A stretch of 64,000 bases of DNA from positions 62,001 through 126,000 of the forward strand of contig NZ_QUNI01000015.1 in assembly GCF_003385115.1 (NCBI RefSeq), written 5' to 3'. This DNA comes from Flavobacterium aquicola. Lineage in GTDB: Bacteria > Bacteroidota > Bacteroidia > Flavobacteriales > Flavobacteriaceae. The position numbers and the translations under genes are program-made. Under the pieces are notes generated by a model. The model saw only the letters and a list, made by a program, of their open reading frames with translations. It did no database searches and was not told the DNA's origin. Positions 27,074 to 35,993 of this stretch are shown in pieces. Position 1 is the stretch's first letter. Each line of letters starts with the position of its first letter.

Positions 27074-27856
27074 TTATTTTCCTTTAAAAACCGGCTTTCT
27101 TTTCTCCAAAAACGCTTTTGTTCCTTCATTGAAATCCTCAGTTCCAAAACAGCGCCCGAAGTTTTTAATCTCTGTTTCATAACCATTTTTGCCTTCAGCA
27201 AAATTAGCATTGACAGCTTTTATCGCTCTGCCGATAGCAAAAGGAGAATTATTCATGATTTTTTTCGCAATAGAAGTGGCAAAATCAATCAATTCAGCTT
27301 GAGGAACTACGTGATTTACTAATCCGTATTGTTTGGCTTCATCGGCAGTAATCATTCCGGCAGTCATTATCATTTCCAGAGCACGTCCTTTGCCAACTAA
27401 CTGCGGTAAACGCTGTGTTCCGCCATAACCTGGAATAACGCCCAGAGAAACTTCTGGAAGCCCCATTTTAGCATTGTCCGAAGCTACTCTGATATGACAG
27501 GCCATTGCTAATTCTAATCCGCCTCCCAATGCAAATCCATTGACAGCAGCAATGACAGGAGTTTTTAAATTTTCTATATAATTAAAAAGCAGTTCTTGCC
27601 CCTGAAAAGCCAGCTGTGCTCCTTCTTCGATAGTGAAATGCGCAAATTCCGAAATATCGGCGCCGGCAACAAATGCTTTATCACCACTTCCGGTGAGTAT
27701 AATAACTTGAATTTCCTTGTTTTTCCCCAATACTTTGATGGCTTTATGCAAGTCATTTATAGTTGCTATATTGAGCGCATTTAATTTGGCAGGCCTATTG
27801 ATTACAACAGTTGCAATACCGTTTTCGATTGTGATTGAAAGATTTTCGTAGTTCAT
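27074..27856 (-). CDS. Enoyl-CoA hydratase/isomerase family protein
   Basis: A 260-residue crotonase-fold enzyme. AFVAGADISEFAH and NGFALGGGLELAMACHIRVA form the oxyanion hole and CoA site, and GLPEVSLGVIPGYGGTQRLP carries the catalytic Glu of the hydratases. It hydrates trans-2-enoyl-CoA in fatty-acid or butyrate-type metabolism. The stop of the upstream histidine kinase is 10 bases from its start, so they are probably one transcript, although the functional link is unclear. Confidence 0.9.
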   Translation of the reverse strand: MNYENLSITIENGIATVVINRPAKLNALNIATINDLHKAIKVLGKNKEIQVIILTGSGDKAFVAGADISEFAHFTIEEGAQLAFQGQELLFNYIENLKTPVIAAVNGFALGGGLELAMACHIRVASDNAKMGLPEVSLGVIPGYGGTQRLPQLVGKGRALEMIMTAGMITADEAKQYGLVNHVVPQAELIDFATSIAKKIMNNSPFAIGRAIKAVNANFAEGKNGYETEIKNFGRCFGTEDFNEGTKAFLEKRKPVFKGK

Positions 27857-27866
27857 TTTTTTGTAG

Positions 27867-29339
27867 TTAAGAGTTTATGATGGGCAGGGTTACCGTAAAA
27901 ATGGTACCTCTTCCGTATTTAGTTTCAAATGTTATTGTTCCGCTGTAGTTTTCGATGATGTTTTTTATAATTCCGAGACCAAGACCCATTCCGCTGTTTT
28001 TGGTAGTGAATTTGGGTTCAAAAATATTGTCGATATGTTCTGGATTTATGCCTGTTCCGTTATCTTTTATAACAATCACAACCTGATTGTTTTCTTTTTT
28101 AATGGTGACCAATATCATTTTGGTTTCCTGATCACAAGGAATGGCCTGAATAGCATTTTTAACCAAATTTGTAATGATTCGGATGAGTTGTGTCCGGTCA
28201 ATTTTTGAAATAATCTCTTTTTCAGAACATTCAAAAACAATGTAGTCTTCATGGAAAATATCCAAGGTCAGCTCTACCACTTCGACCACATTCAGCAGTT
28301 CGTTTTGCTGTGCAGGCATAGACGCAAAATCCGAAAAGGCAGATGCTACGGAGCTCATCGTGTCAATCTGCTGGATTAACGATTCGGAAAAATCATTAAG
28401 TTTCTGTCTGATGTTTGGTTCTTCCGGATTGAATTTTCGCTGAAAGCTTTGAATTGTAAGGCGCATTGGCGTAAGCGGATTCTTGATTTCATGAGCCACT
28501 TGCTTTGCCATTTCTCTCCAAGCCAAATCCCGTTCATTTTGAGCGAGTACAATAGCGTTTCTTTCAAGTTCTTCGGTCATTCTATTGTAGGCAATCAACA
28601 GCATATTGATTTCTTTAATCTTTGCCGAAAACGGAATCTTTTCATTCTTCTGATTCAAGCTTGTTTCTCTTAATTTTTCGGCAAAATCATAAATCGGTTT
28701 GGTGATAAATGAAGACAGTATGTAGGCCAATCCAAATGCGATTGCAATCATGAGTGAATAAACCTGTACCAGACGGATCAAAAAGCTGTTTAATTCTTTT
28801 TCATAATAACCATCATCTGGAATATTTGGTAATTTTAAAATCGCAATAGGCTTGAACTTCTTGTTTTTTATCAAACTATAGGACGATCTGTACTTGATCC
28901 CGTTAATGGTTTTGACTTCAAGAAATCTTTTGTCAATTGAGGAATTAACCAAGCGAAGAATAAATTTAGAGACAGTCGGCGTATATTTTTCTACCGAAAA
29001 TGATTCTTTGGATGATTTAATCAGGTTTCCGTTTAGGGAATAAATCTGTATTTCGGCATTTTGAATATCTGATATTTCGTGGATTTTGTCCTTGAAAATT
29101 ATCTTGATATTGTCATCAGTCAGCGGGTAGTCTGTTGTAGAAAGCATGTAGTCAATATGCTTTTTTACATACATTTCCATGCCTTCAATTCGCCTTTGAT
29201 TGTACTTTTTGGCGACATTTTTATACTGAATAATCGAAATGGATATGAGTAAAAGAGAGGTAGCAATGATTAGTATAACCATTGAAATGAAGATTCTAAA
29301 ACGTAATGAAATTAACGGAATCTTATATGCTTTAGACAT
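27867..29339 (-). CDS. NtrY-like membrane sensor histidine kinase
   Basis: A 490-residue kinase. TM1 lies at about residues 13-37, a periplasmic sensor region at 38-185, TM2 at 190-212, then a HAMP domain. The phosphoacceptor is near His283 (AHEIKNPLTPMRLTIQS). The ATPase boxes are NLVKNAIQAI, KDNGTGINPE and GMGLGLGI. No response regulator is next to it. It sits between the HemJ-like gene (2-base gap) and enoyl-CoA hydratase on the minus strand, so it is likely transcribed with the leftward heme arm. Confidence 0.88.
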   Translation of the reverse strand: MSKAYKIPLISLRFRIFISMVILIIATSLLLISISIIQYKNVAKKYNQRRIEGMEMYVKKHIDYMLSTTDYPLTDDNIKIIFKDKIHEISDIQNAEIQIYSLNGNLIKSSKESFSVEKYTPTVSKFILRLVNSSIDKRFLEVKTINGIKYRSSYSLIKNKKFKPIAILKLPNIPDDGYYEKELNSFLIRLVQVYSLMIAIAFGLAYILSSFITKPIYDFAEKLRETSLNQKNEKIPFSAKIKEINMLLIAYNRMTEELERNAIVLAQNERDLAWREMAKQVAHEIKNPLTPMRLTIQSFQRKFNPEEPNIRQKLNDFSESLIQQIDTMSSVASAFSDFASMPAQQNELLNVVEVVELTLDIFHEDYIVFECSEKEIISKIDRTQLIRIITNLVKNAIQAIPCDQETKMILVTIKKENNQVVIVIKDNGTGINPEHIDNIFEPKFTTKNSGMGLGLGIIKNIIENYSGTITFETKYGRGTIFTVTLPIINS

Positions 29340-29341
29340 GA

Positions 29342-29896
29342 CTACGATTTGTTTTTCTCTCTAATTTTTTTGTAAAATTTAAAACCAAGCATTATTGTAA
29401 TCGAGAATATAAAAATTCCAATTACACCGTAAATCCAGTTTACCGCATTTTTTAAAATGACCAAAAACACTACTGCAAATAATATGATAGTGGCTATTTC
29501 ATTCCATAAACGCATAAAATTTGTCGTGTATTTGACTTCATCCCTTTGTAATTGACTGAAAATCTGCTGGCATTTTAAATGATATAAATATAGCACAAAA
29601 ACAAAGCCAAGTTTTACATGCATCCAAGGCATCTGCAACCAAGCATTTCCCATTGGGGTAAAAAACAGCATCCAAAAAGCAAAAATACTAGCCAAAACAG
29701 CACTTGGCCAAGTAATAATGTACCATAATCGGTAGCTCATTATTTTATACTGTTTCTGCAGAATTTCTTTTTCTGGCGAAGGTTTATCGGCAGCTTCTAT
29801 TTGGTACACAAACAATCGGACGATATAAAATAAACCTGCAAACCAAGTAATTACAAAGATGAGGTGCAGGGATTTTAGGTAGTTATATATTTCCAT
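29342..29896 (-). CDS. hemJ: HemJ-like protoporphyrinogen oxidase (CopD family)
   Basis: A 184-residue integral membrane protein with four to five helices. YLKSLHLIFVITWFAGLFYIVR near the start carries the conserved His and WFAGLFY motif of the HemJ/CopD family, and MPWMHVKLGFVFVLYLYHLKC carries a second conserved His. HemJ oxidises protoporphyrinogen IX to protoporphyrin IX. Its placement 143 bases after ferrochelatase and opposite the other hem genes supports this. No hemG or hemY is seen in the window. Confidence 0.8.
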   Translation of the reverse strand: MEIYNYLKSLHLIFVITWFAGLFYIVRLFVYQIEAADKPSPEKEILQKQYKIMSYRLWYIITWPSAVLASIFAFWMLFFTPMGNAWLQMPWMHVKLGFVFVLYLYHLKCQQIFSQLQRDEVKYTTNFMRLWNEIATIILFAVVFLVILKNAVNWIYGVIGIFIFSITIMLGFKFYKKIREKNKS

Positions 29897-29983
29897 TAGA
29901 TTTATGATTTTAGATTAACGAATTTTTGATTTCAAATTTTGATAACTCGTATATTAGATTAACTATTTAGCTTTATTATAAAT

Positions 29984-30010
29984 GCTTCGCCTGTTCGCTA
30001 TCGCTCGGGT
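29984..30010 (+). repeat. GCTTCGCC-GTTCGC-CTCGGGT repeat, copy 1
   Basis: GCTTCGCCTGTTCGC, six bases, then CTCGGGT matches a second copy at 39795-39824 (GCTACGCCAGTTCGC ... CTCGGGT). Both are GC-rich islands surrounded by AT-rich AGATTTA-like words, in the hemJ-hemH and hemF-hemB gaps. Confidence 0.5.
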
Positions 30011-30039
30011 CAAAAATCGTTAATCCGCATTCTTCATTC

Positions 30040-31059
30040 TTAAATCTTTGCACTCCACTCATTAATCCAATTCCCAACGGTTTCACACCATTCGTCATCA
30101 TCGTTCAAGCAAGGAATCGCCAAGAAATTTTCACCGCCTTTTGCTTCAAAATCTTCTTTGGCACGCATTGCGATTTCTTCAAGAGTTTCAAGACAATCTG
30201 AAACAAAAGCTGGAGTTACAACAGCAAGGTTTTTAATCCCTTTTTCGGGCATTTTGTCAATTTCGATATCGGTATAAGGCTCTAACCATTTGTCTCCCGC
30301 CAATCTTGACTGAAAAGTCAGACTGTATTTGTCTTCGGGAAGGTTTAGCAATTTAACTACTTGTCTAGTAGTTTCGTAACATTGATGGCGGTAGCAAAAA
30401 TCATGAGCTGGCGATGGCGTGCTACAGCATGAACCGTCAATCTTACAATGGGATTTGGTCACGTCAGTTTTGCGGATATGACGTTCTGGAATTCCATGAT
30501 ACGAAAACAATAAATGATCGTATTCAAAACCGGATAAATGCTTCTGAATTGAATCGGCTAAGTTTTTAATGTAATCAGGTTTGTTGTAAAAAGCAGGAAC
30601 ATCCGTGAATTTCATGTTTGGAAATTTCTTCTTGCGGATTTCTTCGGCTTTAACCAAAATAGTTAACGTCGAAGCCATCGCATATTGCGGATACAATGGA
30701 AAAAGCAAAACCTCATCCACTCCTTTGTTGTGTAACTCCTGTAGTCCTTTTTCAATATTCATCGAGCCGTAACGCATTGCCAAAGCAACAGGAACATCCA
30801 CTAAAGGCTGTACTTTTTTATGCATTCTTTCAGAAAGTACCACTAACGGAGAACCTTCGTCCCACCAAATTTTTTGATAAGCATGAGCCGATTCTTCCGG
30901 ACGTTTTCTTAAAATGATTCCGCGAACCAGCAGGGCACGCAGTAAATACGGAACGTCAATCACGTATTTATCCATTAAAAATTCGTCTAAATAAGGTTTT
31001 ACATCTTTTGTCTGCGGACTTTCTGGAGAACCTAAATTTACTAATAATACGCCTTTCAT
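30040..31059 (-). CDS. hemH: Ferrochelatase
   Basis: A 339-residue enzyme inserting Fe2+ into protoporphyrin IX, the last step of the protoporphyrin-dependent heme pathway. The start MKGVLLVNLGSPESP, the central FSYHGIPERHIRK with the catalytic His, and VVTPAFVSDCLETLEEI with a conserved Glu are diagnostic. A TATTTTTG box on the minus strand (31079-31086) may be its promoter. It heads the leftward arm of the heme locus with hemJ downstream. Confidence 0.95.
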   Translation of the reverse strand: MKGVLLVNLGSPESPQTKDVKPYLDEFLMDKYVIDVPYLLRALLVRGIILRKRPEESAHAYQKIWWDEGSPLVVLSERMHKKVQPLVDVPVALAMRYGSMNIEKGLQELHNKGVDEVLLFPLYPQYAMASTLTILVKAEEIRKKKFPNMKFTDVPAFYNKPDYIKNLADSIQKHLSGFEYDHLLFSYHGIPERHIRKTDVTKSHCKIDGSCCSTPSPAHDFCYRHQCYETTRQVVKLLNLPEDKYSLTFQSRLAGDKWLEPYTDIEIDKMPEKGIKNLAVVTPAFVSDCLETLEEIAMRAKEDFEAKGGENFLAIPCLNDDDEWCETVGNWINEWSAKI

Positions 31060-31158
31060 GTGTGAGTTAGATTTTTGCCAAAAATATAGAAAGCTACTTC
31101 TTGGAAATATGATAAATGTTATTTTTTTGTTATGATTTGATGCTTAAAATCGATTGTT

Positions 31159-32031
31159 TTACACATTCGAATTAATCGACATCAGATATTTCTTTGGTGT
31201 GGTTGCAAATTTCTTCTTGAACGCGGCGATGAAATGACTTCCGGTGCTGTAACCAATTTTCAGTCCCACTTCGTTAACATTATAAGAACCGCTGTCGAGC
31301 AATTGACGTGCATAATCCATTTTGTAATCAAAAAGATAGCCATAAACGGTGTCGCCATAAATTTGCTTGAAACCCATTTTGAGTTTCTTTAACGTAAGAC
31401 CTATTTCGTCTGCCAATTCCTGTAAACTTGGTGGTTCGGCCATATTTCCGATGATGATTTCTTTTGCCTTTTTGATTTTATAGACATTTTCTTCGTCAAT
31501 CAAAAACGGACATTGTTCTGCATTCGGGTCTTCAGAACGGTTAAAATACAAACTCAATAGTTCGTATCCTTTGCCTTTGTAATATAAATTTTTGATCGAA
31601 GGATTCAGATTATAATGAAACAACTGACTCAAAACAATTGCCATCGAAGGACTGATATCTCCCTCTTTATAATATTTTTTGTCTTTGTTTTCTTCGCTCA
31701 AAAAAGGAATATGACCAGCATCATTCGAAAATAAGCGATGAAATTTTTGAATCGAAATTAAAATGGAGATTACCCAAGTATTAGGCGCCAATTCCAGATT
31801 AAGCGGTAATTCCTTTTGCGGATTGTAGAACAGGTACGACTTCTCTTCATTCAAATCCAACACATAACTCCCTTGATTGAAGTTAAATTTGGTTTTTCCC
31901 TTTAATCCAAAATGAAACTGAATCAACCCACTACTAACTTCATGCTGTGCATGAAAAGAAACATCAGAATCATTTTGAAAACGAAGTAGGGTAAAATCCT
32001 CTTCAATTGTTATAATATCTTGTGAACTCAT
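31159..32031 (-). CDS. AraC-family transcriptional regulator beside hemA and hemH
   Basis: A 290-residue protein starting at the ATG at 32031 (MSSQDIITIEEDF); the frame is open 19 codons further but that leader is Lys/Phe-rich and unlikely. The C-terminal HTH pair (SLQELADEIGLTLKKLKMGFK and VNEVGLKIGYSTGSHFIAAFKK) is typical of AraC. The N-terminal part is a jelly-roll-like sensor. It is divergent from hemA and directly upstream of hemH, so it is a candidate regulator of both heme arms. The ligand is unknown. Confidence 0.88.
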   Translation of the reverse strand: MSSQDIITIEEDFTLLRFQNDSDVSFHAQHEVSSGLIQFHFGLKGKTKFNFNQGSYVLDLNEEKSYLFYNPQKELPLNLELAPNTWVISILISIQKFHRLFSNDAGHIPFLSEENKDKKYYKEGDISPSMAIVLSQLFHYNLNPSIKNLYYKGKGYELLSLYFNRSEDPNAEQCPFLIDEENVYKIKKAKEIIIGNMAEPPSLQELADEIGLTLKKLKMGFKQIYGDTVYGYLFDYKMDYARQLLDSGSYNVNEVGLKIGYSTGSHFIAAFKKKFATTPKKYLMSINSNV

Positions 32032-32226
32032 AACGATATTTTTTATGTAAAAAAATGACTTTTTCCGAAAACTTTTATTTAGAATCACTCTAAATAAAAT
32101 TCAAGATAACCCTTGATAACACTGCAAAAATAGCAGTTTTTCTTAAAAAACAACGGATTAAATTCAAAAAAGCATACAGCGACACAAAAAGAACTTTTAG
32201 CGTTATTTTTATAGAAACGATAGTAA

Positions 32227-32234
32227 TAGTTTTG
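32227..32234 (+). promoter_or_regulatory. Putative -7 box for the hemA operon
   Basis: TAGTTTTG fits TAnnTTTG and lies 25 bases before the hemA ATG, in the 228-base divergent gap shared with the AraC gene. A clear -33 TTG is not seen, as expected if activation depends on a regulator. Confidence 0.45.
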
Positions 32235-32259
32235 TAATACTTTATATGAAAGTGAATAT

Positions 32260-33516
32260 ATGGAAAATCATAACGTTTCGAAGCATCAGTTTTTTTACTC
32301 CATTGGATTGAGCTACAAAAAAGCCGATGCAGAAACAAGAGGTAAATTTAGCCTTGATACTTTAGCAAAAACACGTTTGTTGGAACAGGCAAAAAACGAA
32401 GGAATCCAGAGTTTGTTCGTGACTTCAACCTGTAATAGAACCGAAATTTACGGTCACGCCGAACACCCTTATCAGTTAATCAAATTACTTTGTGAGAACA
32501 GCAACGGAACCGTTGAGGATTTTCAAAAAGTGGCTTATGTCTATAAAAGTCAGGAAGCTATTCAGCATTTATTTCGCGTAGGAACTGGTTTGGATAGTCA
32601 GATTTTGGGTGATTTTGAAATCATCAGCCAGATTCGAAATGGTTTTGCCGAAGCCAGAGCAATGGGTTTAGCCAACGCTTTTTTGGAAAGATTGGTAAAT
32701 GCCGTGATTCAGTCCAGTAAAAAGATTAAAAATGAAACCGAAATCAGTTCAGGTGCTACTTCAGTGTCATTTGCTTCGGTTCAATATATTATCAAGAACG
32801 TTCCAGACATTGGAAACAAGAATATTTTACTTTTCGGAACAGGGAAAATCGGAAGAAATACCTGCGAGAATTTAGTAAAACATACCAAAAACGAGCACAT
32901 CACTTTAATCAACAGAACCAAAGACAAAGCCGAAAAATTGGCTGGAAAACTGAATCTGATTGTTAAGGATTACTCCGAATTACATATCGAACTGCAGAAA
33001 GCCGATGTTGTAGTTGTTGCAACAGGCGCTCAAAATCCTACGATTGACAAAGCGATTCTGAACTTGAAAAAACCGTTACTGATTCTGGATTTATCTATTC
33101 CGAAAAACGTAAACGAAAACGTCAAAGACCTTGAAGGAGTGACTTTAATTCATATGGATCATTTGTCACAGATGACTGACGAAACTCTTGAAAACAGAAA
33201 AGCCCATATCCCCGCAGCTGAGGCTATTATTGAAGAAATAAAGGAGGAATTTGTCGCTTGGACAAAGATTAGAAAGTTTGCGCCAACCATTAACGCCTTG
33301 AAAGAGAAGCTGAACACAATTAAAAATTCGGAATTGGACTTTCAAAGTAAAAAAATCTCCAACTTCAACGAAGAGCAAGCCGAAATCATCAGCTCTAGAA
33401 TCATCCAAAAAATCACAACCCATTTTGCAAATCATCTTAAAAATGAAGACACTATGGTAGACGAGAGCATCGATTGGATCGAAAAAGTTTTTCAATTAGA
33501 AACTGTTACAAAATAG
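32260..33516 (+). CDS. hemA: Glutamyl-tRNA reductase
   Basis: A 418-residue enzyme that reduces glutamyl-tRNA(Glu) to glutamate-1-semialdehyde, the first committed step of heme synthesis. VTSTCNRTEIYG contains the catalytic Cys, ETEISSGATSVSFASVQYI links to the NADPH domain, and LLFGTGKIGRNTCENL is its Rossmann loop. It is followed by helices for dimerisation. It opens the rightward heme operon; hemC follows after an insertion of repeats and a GxxExxY gene. A hemL gene is not seen in the window. Confidence 0.95.
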   Translation: MENHNVSKHQFFYSIGLSYKKADAETRGKFSLDTLAKTRLLEQAKNEGIQSLFVTSTCNRTEIYGHAEHPYQLIKLLCENSNGTVEDFQKVAYVYKSQEAIQHLFRVGTGLDSQILGDFEIISQIRNGFAEARAMGLANAFLERLVNAVIQSSKKIKNETEISSGATSVSFASVQYIIKNVPDIGNKNILLFGTGKIGRNTCENLVKHTKNEHITLINRTKDKAEKLAGKLNLIVKDYSELHIELQKADVVVVATGAQNPTIDKAILNLKKPLLILDLSIPKNVNENVKDLEGVTLIHMDHLSQMTDETLENRKAHIPAAEAIIEEIKEEFVAWTKIRKFAPTINALKEKLNTIKNSELDFQSKKISNFNEEQAEIISSRIIQKITTHFANHLKNEDTMVDESIDWIEKVFQLETVTK

Positions 33517-33541
33517 TTTAACCATTTAATTAAAAATATTG

Positions 33542-33752
33542 AACCATTAAGATATTAAGAAAATTAAGTTTTGTATTTATAAAAGCAGGCTTAATAACCT
33601 TAAATATCTTAATGGTAAAAAATAAAAAATTGAACCATTAAGATATTAAGAAAAATTAAGTTTGATGGTTAAAAAATAGAATCATTAAAGTTATAACGAA
33701 ATTAAAGGTTTGTATGTAAACAGTGCCTTAATTAACTTAATATCTTAATGGT
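33542..33752. repeat. AACCATTAAGATATTAAG palindromic repeats, left of the GxxExxY gene
   Basis: The motif AACCATTAAGATATTAAG occurs at 33542 and 33633, with a diverged copy at 33680. Its inverse (ending ATCTTAATGGT) is at 33590-33616 and 33727-33752. The first unit is thus a 75-base hairpin (33542-33616) and the second a compound hairpin (33633-33752). The same element occurs after the following gene at 34200-34294. Confidence 0.8.
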
Positions 33753-33773
33753 AAAAAAATAAAAAAAAGTTCT

Positions 33774-34178
33774 ATGACAAAAAAAGAGGTTACGCAATTA
33801 GCTTATGAAATTACAGGTTTTGCTATAAAAGTGCATAAAGCTTTAGGACCTGGACTTTTGGAAAGCATTTATGAGCAATGCCTTAAATATGAATTAGAAC
33901 AAAACGGATACGATGTAAAACAGCAATTAGTTGTTAAAATAGATTATTATGACCTTGAATTAGAATCTGATTTAAGAATTGATTTACTTGTGAATGATTG
34001 CGTAGTTGTTGAATTAAAAGCGATAGAAAACCTTTTACCAATTCACGAAGCACAATTACTTACATATATGAAATTATTACAAAGACCTCAGGGATTATTA
34101 ATTAATTTTAATACTTTAAACATAACAAAATCAATGAAACCGCTTGTAAATGATTATTTTGCAAGATTAATTGACTAA
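33774..34178 (+). CDS. GxxExxY protein (PD-(D/E)XK nuclease-like)
   Basis: A 134-residue protein with the defining motif G-L-L-E-S-I-Y inside HKALGPGLLESIYEQC. Further on, LRIDLLVNDCVVVELKA shows the D...ExK pattern of the PD-(D/E)XK superfamily, and LLINFNTLNI is the usual C-terminal strand. The function is unknown; nuclease activity is inferred from fold only. It is bracketed by copies of one palindromic repeat and separates hemA from hemC, which marks it as an inserted cassette rather than a heme gene. Confidence 0.88.
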   Translation: MTKKEVTQLAYEITGFAIKVHKALGPGLLESIYEQCLKYELEQNGYDVKQQLVVKIDYYDLELESDLRIDLLVNDCVVVELKAIENLLPIHEAQLLTYMKLLQRPQGLLINFNTLNITKSMKPLVNDYFARLID

Positions 34179-34199
34179 ACGTTACTATAAAAGAAATTG

Positions 34200-34294
34200 A
34201 ACCATTAAGATATTAAGGAAATTAAGTTAACGTTTTAAAACTTAATTGACTTACATTCATCACAAAGCTTAATGTCCCTTAATATCTTAATGGT
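34200..34294. repeat. AACCATTAAGATATTAAG palindromic repeat, right of the GxxExxY gene
   Basis: The left arm (AACCATTAAGATATTAAGG, 34200-34226) and the inverse arm (CTTAATATCTTAATGGT end, 34268-34294) form a 95-base hairpin element. It is the same as the units at 33542-33752. It ends 13 bases before hemC. Confidence 0.8.
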
Positions 34295-34307
34295 AAAAAA
34301 AATAAAA

Positions 34308-35234
34308 ATGGCAGAAAAAACAATACGTATTGGAACCCGTGACAGCGAACTAGCGTTATGGCAAGCCCACACGGTACAAAAAAAACTAAACGATTTAGGT
34401 TATAAAACCGAAATTATTGCCGTAAAATCGGAAGGAGATATTATTCTTGACAAGCCACTTTACGAGCTTGGAATCACCGGAATTTTTACCAAAACATTAG
34501 ACATTGCGATGATCAACGGTCAAGTTGACATTGCGGTACATTCAATGAAAGATGTTCCAACGGCTCTGCCAATTGGAATTGTTCAATCAGCAGTTTTGGA
34601 AAGAGCCAATACTTTGGATATTCTGGTTCACAAAGGAAATCTTGATTTTCTGGAAACTAGCGGAACTATTGCTACAGGAAGTTTACGCCGTCAGGCAATG
34701 TGGCTCAACAAATATCCCAATCATACTGTAGTCGATTTACGCGGAAACGTGAATACCCGAATGCAGAAACTTAAAGATAACGACTGGAACGGAGCTGTTT
34801 TTGCAGCTGCTGGGTTGGAAAGAATCAACTTAAAACCAACAGATTTTATCGATTTGGATTGGATGATTCCCGCGCCTGCACAAGGTGCAATGGTTGTTGT
34901 GGCTATGGCAAATGACAGTTTTGTTCTAGATGCCGTTTCTCAATTAAATGATGTCGAAACAGAGGTTTGTACTCATATCGAAAGACAATTTCTAAAAATT
35001 CTCGAAGGAGGCTGTACGGCGCCTATTGGGGCTTTGGCAACTTACTCTGAAGTTGAAGATACTTTTACTTTCAAAGGAATTTTGCTGTCTATTGATGGAA
35101 AACAGAAGTTGGAAATCGAAAAAACAGTAGATGTCAGCGAATGGAAAAAATTAGGTTTCAATTGTGCTAAAGAAATATTAGATAATGGTGGCGCTGAATT
35201 GATGGCCACTATTAAAGCAACTTTGAAGAAATAA
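34308..35234 (+). CDS. hemC: Porphobilinogen deaminase (hydroxymethylbilane synthase)
   Basis: A 308-residue enzyme polymerising four porphobilinogen units. I take the ATG at 34308 (MAEKTIRIGTRDSELALWQA); a frame from 34272 adds 12 residues that read through the repeat. Key features are HSMKDVPTALP, GSLRRQAMW, DLRGNVNTR and LEGGCTAPIGA, whose Cys carries the dipyrromethane cofactor. The length is standard. HemD follows 15 bases downstream. Confidence 0.95.
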   Translation: MAEKTIRIGTRDSELALWQAHTVQKKLNDLGYKTEIIAVKSEGDIILDKPLYELGITGIFTKTLDIAMINGQVDIAVHSMKDVPTALPIGIVQSAVLERANTLDILVHKGNLDFLETSGTIATGSLRRQAMWLNKYPNHTVVDLRGNVNTRMQKLKDNDWNGAVFAAAGLERINLKPTDFIDLDWMIPAPAQGAMVVVAMANDSFVLDAVSQLNDVETEVCTHIERQFLKILEGGCTAPIGALATYSEVEDTFTFKGILLSIDGKQKLEIEKTVDVSEWKKLGFNCAKEILDNGGAELMATIKATLKK

Positions 35235-35249
35235 TTCGGCTTCCAAATC

Positions 35250-35903
35250 ATGAAAATACTCTCTACCAAAATACTTGCCGATTATCAAAAAAAGCCTCTG
35301 ATTGACGCAGGTTTTGAGTTAATTGAAAATGATTTCATCAGTACTAAAACCAAATCATTTGATTTAAAAAACATAAACGAAAGCCTGATTTTTAGCAGTC
35401 AAAATGCCGTTGAAAGTATTTTACAGCATCCTGATTTAGAAAAATTAAAAACCAAAAAAGTGTATTGCGTTGGTTTGAAAACCAAAAACTTACTTGCTGA
35501 TAATGGTTTTGAAGTTGTTGCTTATACTGGTTACGCTTCAGATTTAGCTGAAATCATTACTTTGATTTACAAATCAGAAAGCTTTACTTTTTTTAGCGGA
35601 AACCTTCGAAGAGACACTTTGCCAGAGGCATTAAAAGAAGCTGAAATCACTTTTAATGAAATTGAAGTTTATGAAACGACATTAACCCCTCATAAAATAA
35701 AAATTCCGGTTGATGCCATTCTGTTTTTCAGTCCTTCAGGAATTGAAAGTTATCTAAAAGAGAATAACATTAAAAAAGAAATGTGCTTTTGCATTGGGGA
35801 AACCACAGCATCAGCATTAGGAAATAAAACAAAAAACATCATCATCGCTGATCAACCTACAGTGGAAAATGTGATTGAAGATGTAATCGAAGAATACAAA
35901 TAG
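35250..35903 (+). CDS. hemD: Uroporphyrinogen-III synthase
   Basis: A 217-residue protein of two alternating alpha/beta domains. The family is poorly conserved, but LIFSSQNAVESIL, KKVYCVGLKTKNLLADNGF and ILFFSPSGIESYL fit HemD, as does its place between hemC and hemE. It cyclises hydroxymethylbilane with inversion of ring D. The start is 15 bases after hemC, so the two are co-transcribed. Confidence 0.9.
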   Translation: MKILSTKILADYQKKPLIDAGFELIENDFISTKTKSFDLKNINESLIFSSQNAVESILQHPDLEKLKTKKVYCVGLKTKNLLADNGFEVVAYTGYASDLAEIITLIYKSESFTFFSGNLRRDTLPEALKEAEITFNEIEVYETTLTPHKIKIPVDAILFFSPSGIESYLKENNIKKEMCFCIGETTASALGNKTKNIIIADQPTVENVIEDVIEEYK

Positions 35904-35951
35904 CAATACGCTTTAGGCAATAAGCCATAAGTTAGAATTATAGACAAACAA

Positions 35952-35979
35952 AATGCTTAAAGCCTAATGCTTAAAGCCT
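35952..35979 (+). repeat. 14-bp tandem duplication between hemD and hemE
   Basis: AATGCTTAAAGCCT occurs twice head to tail at 35952-35965 and 35966-35979. A partly inverse segment (ACGCTTTAGGCAATAAGCC) lies about 45 bases upstream, allowing a weak hairpin in the 90-base hemD-hemE gap. Confidence 0.5.
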
Positions 35980-35993
35980 AACGCAAGGAAACA

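Noticed and set aside
33542..34294. CRISPR array suspected from regular repeats near hemA
   Set aside because: Repeats are palindromic, unequally spaced and partly diverged, with a gene between them; there are no cas genes.
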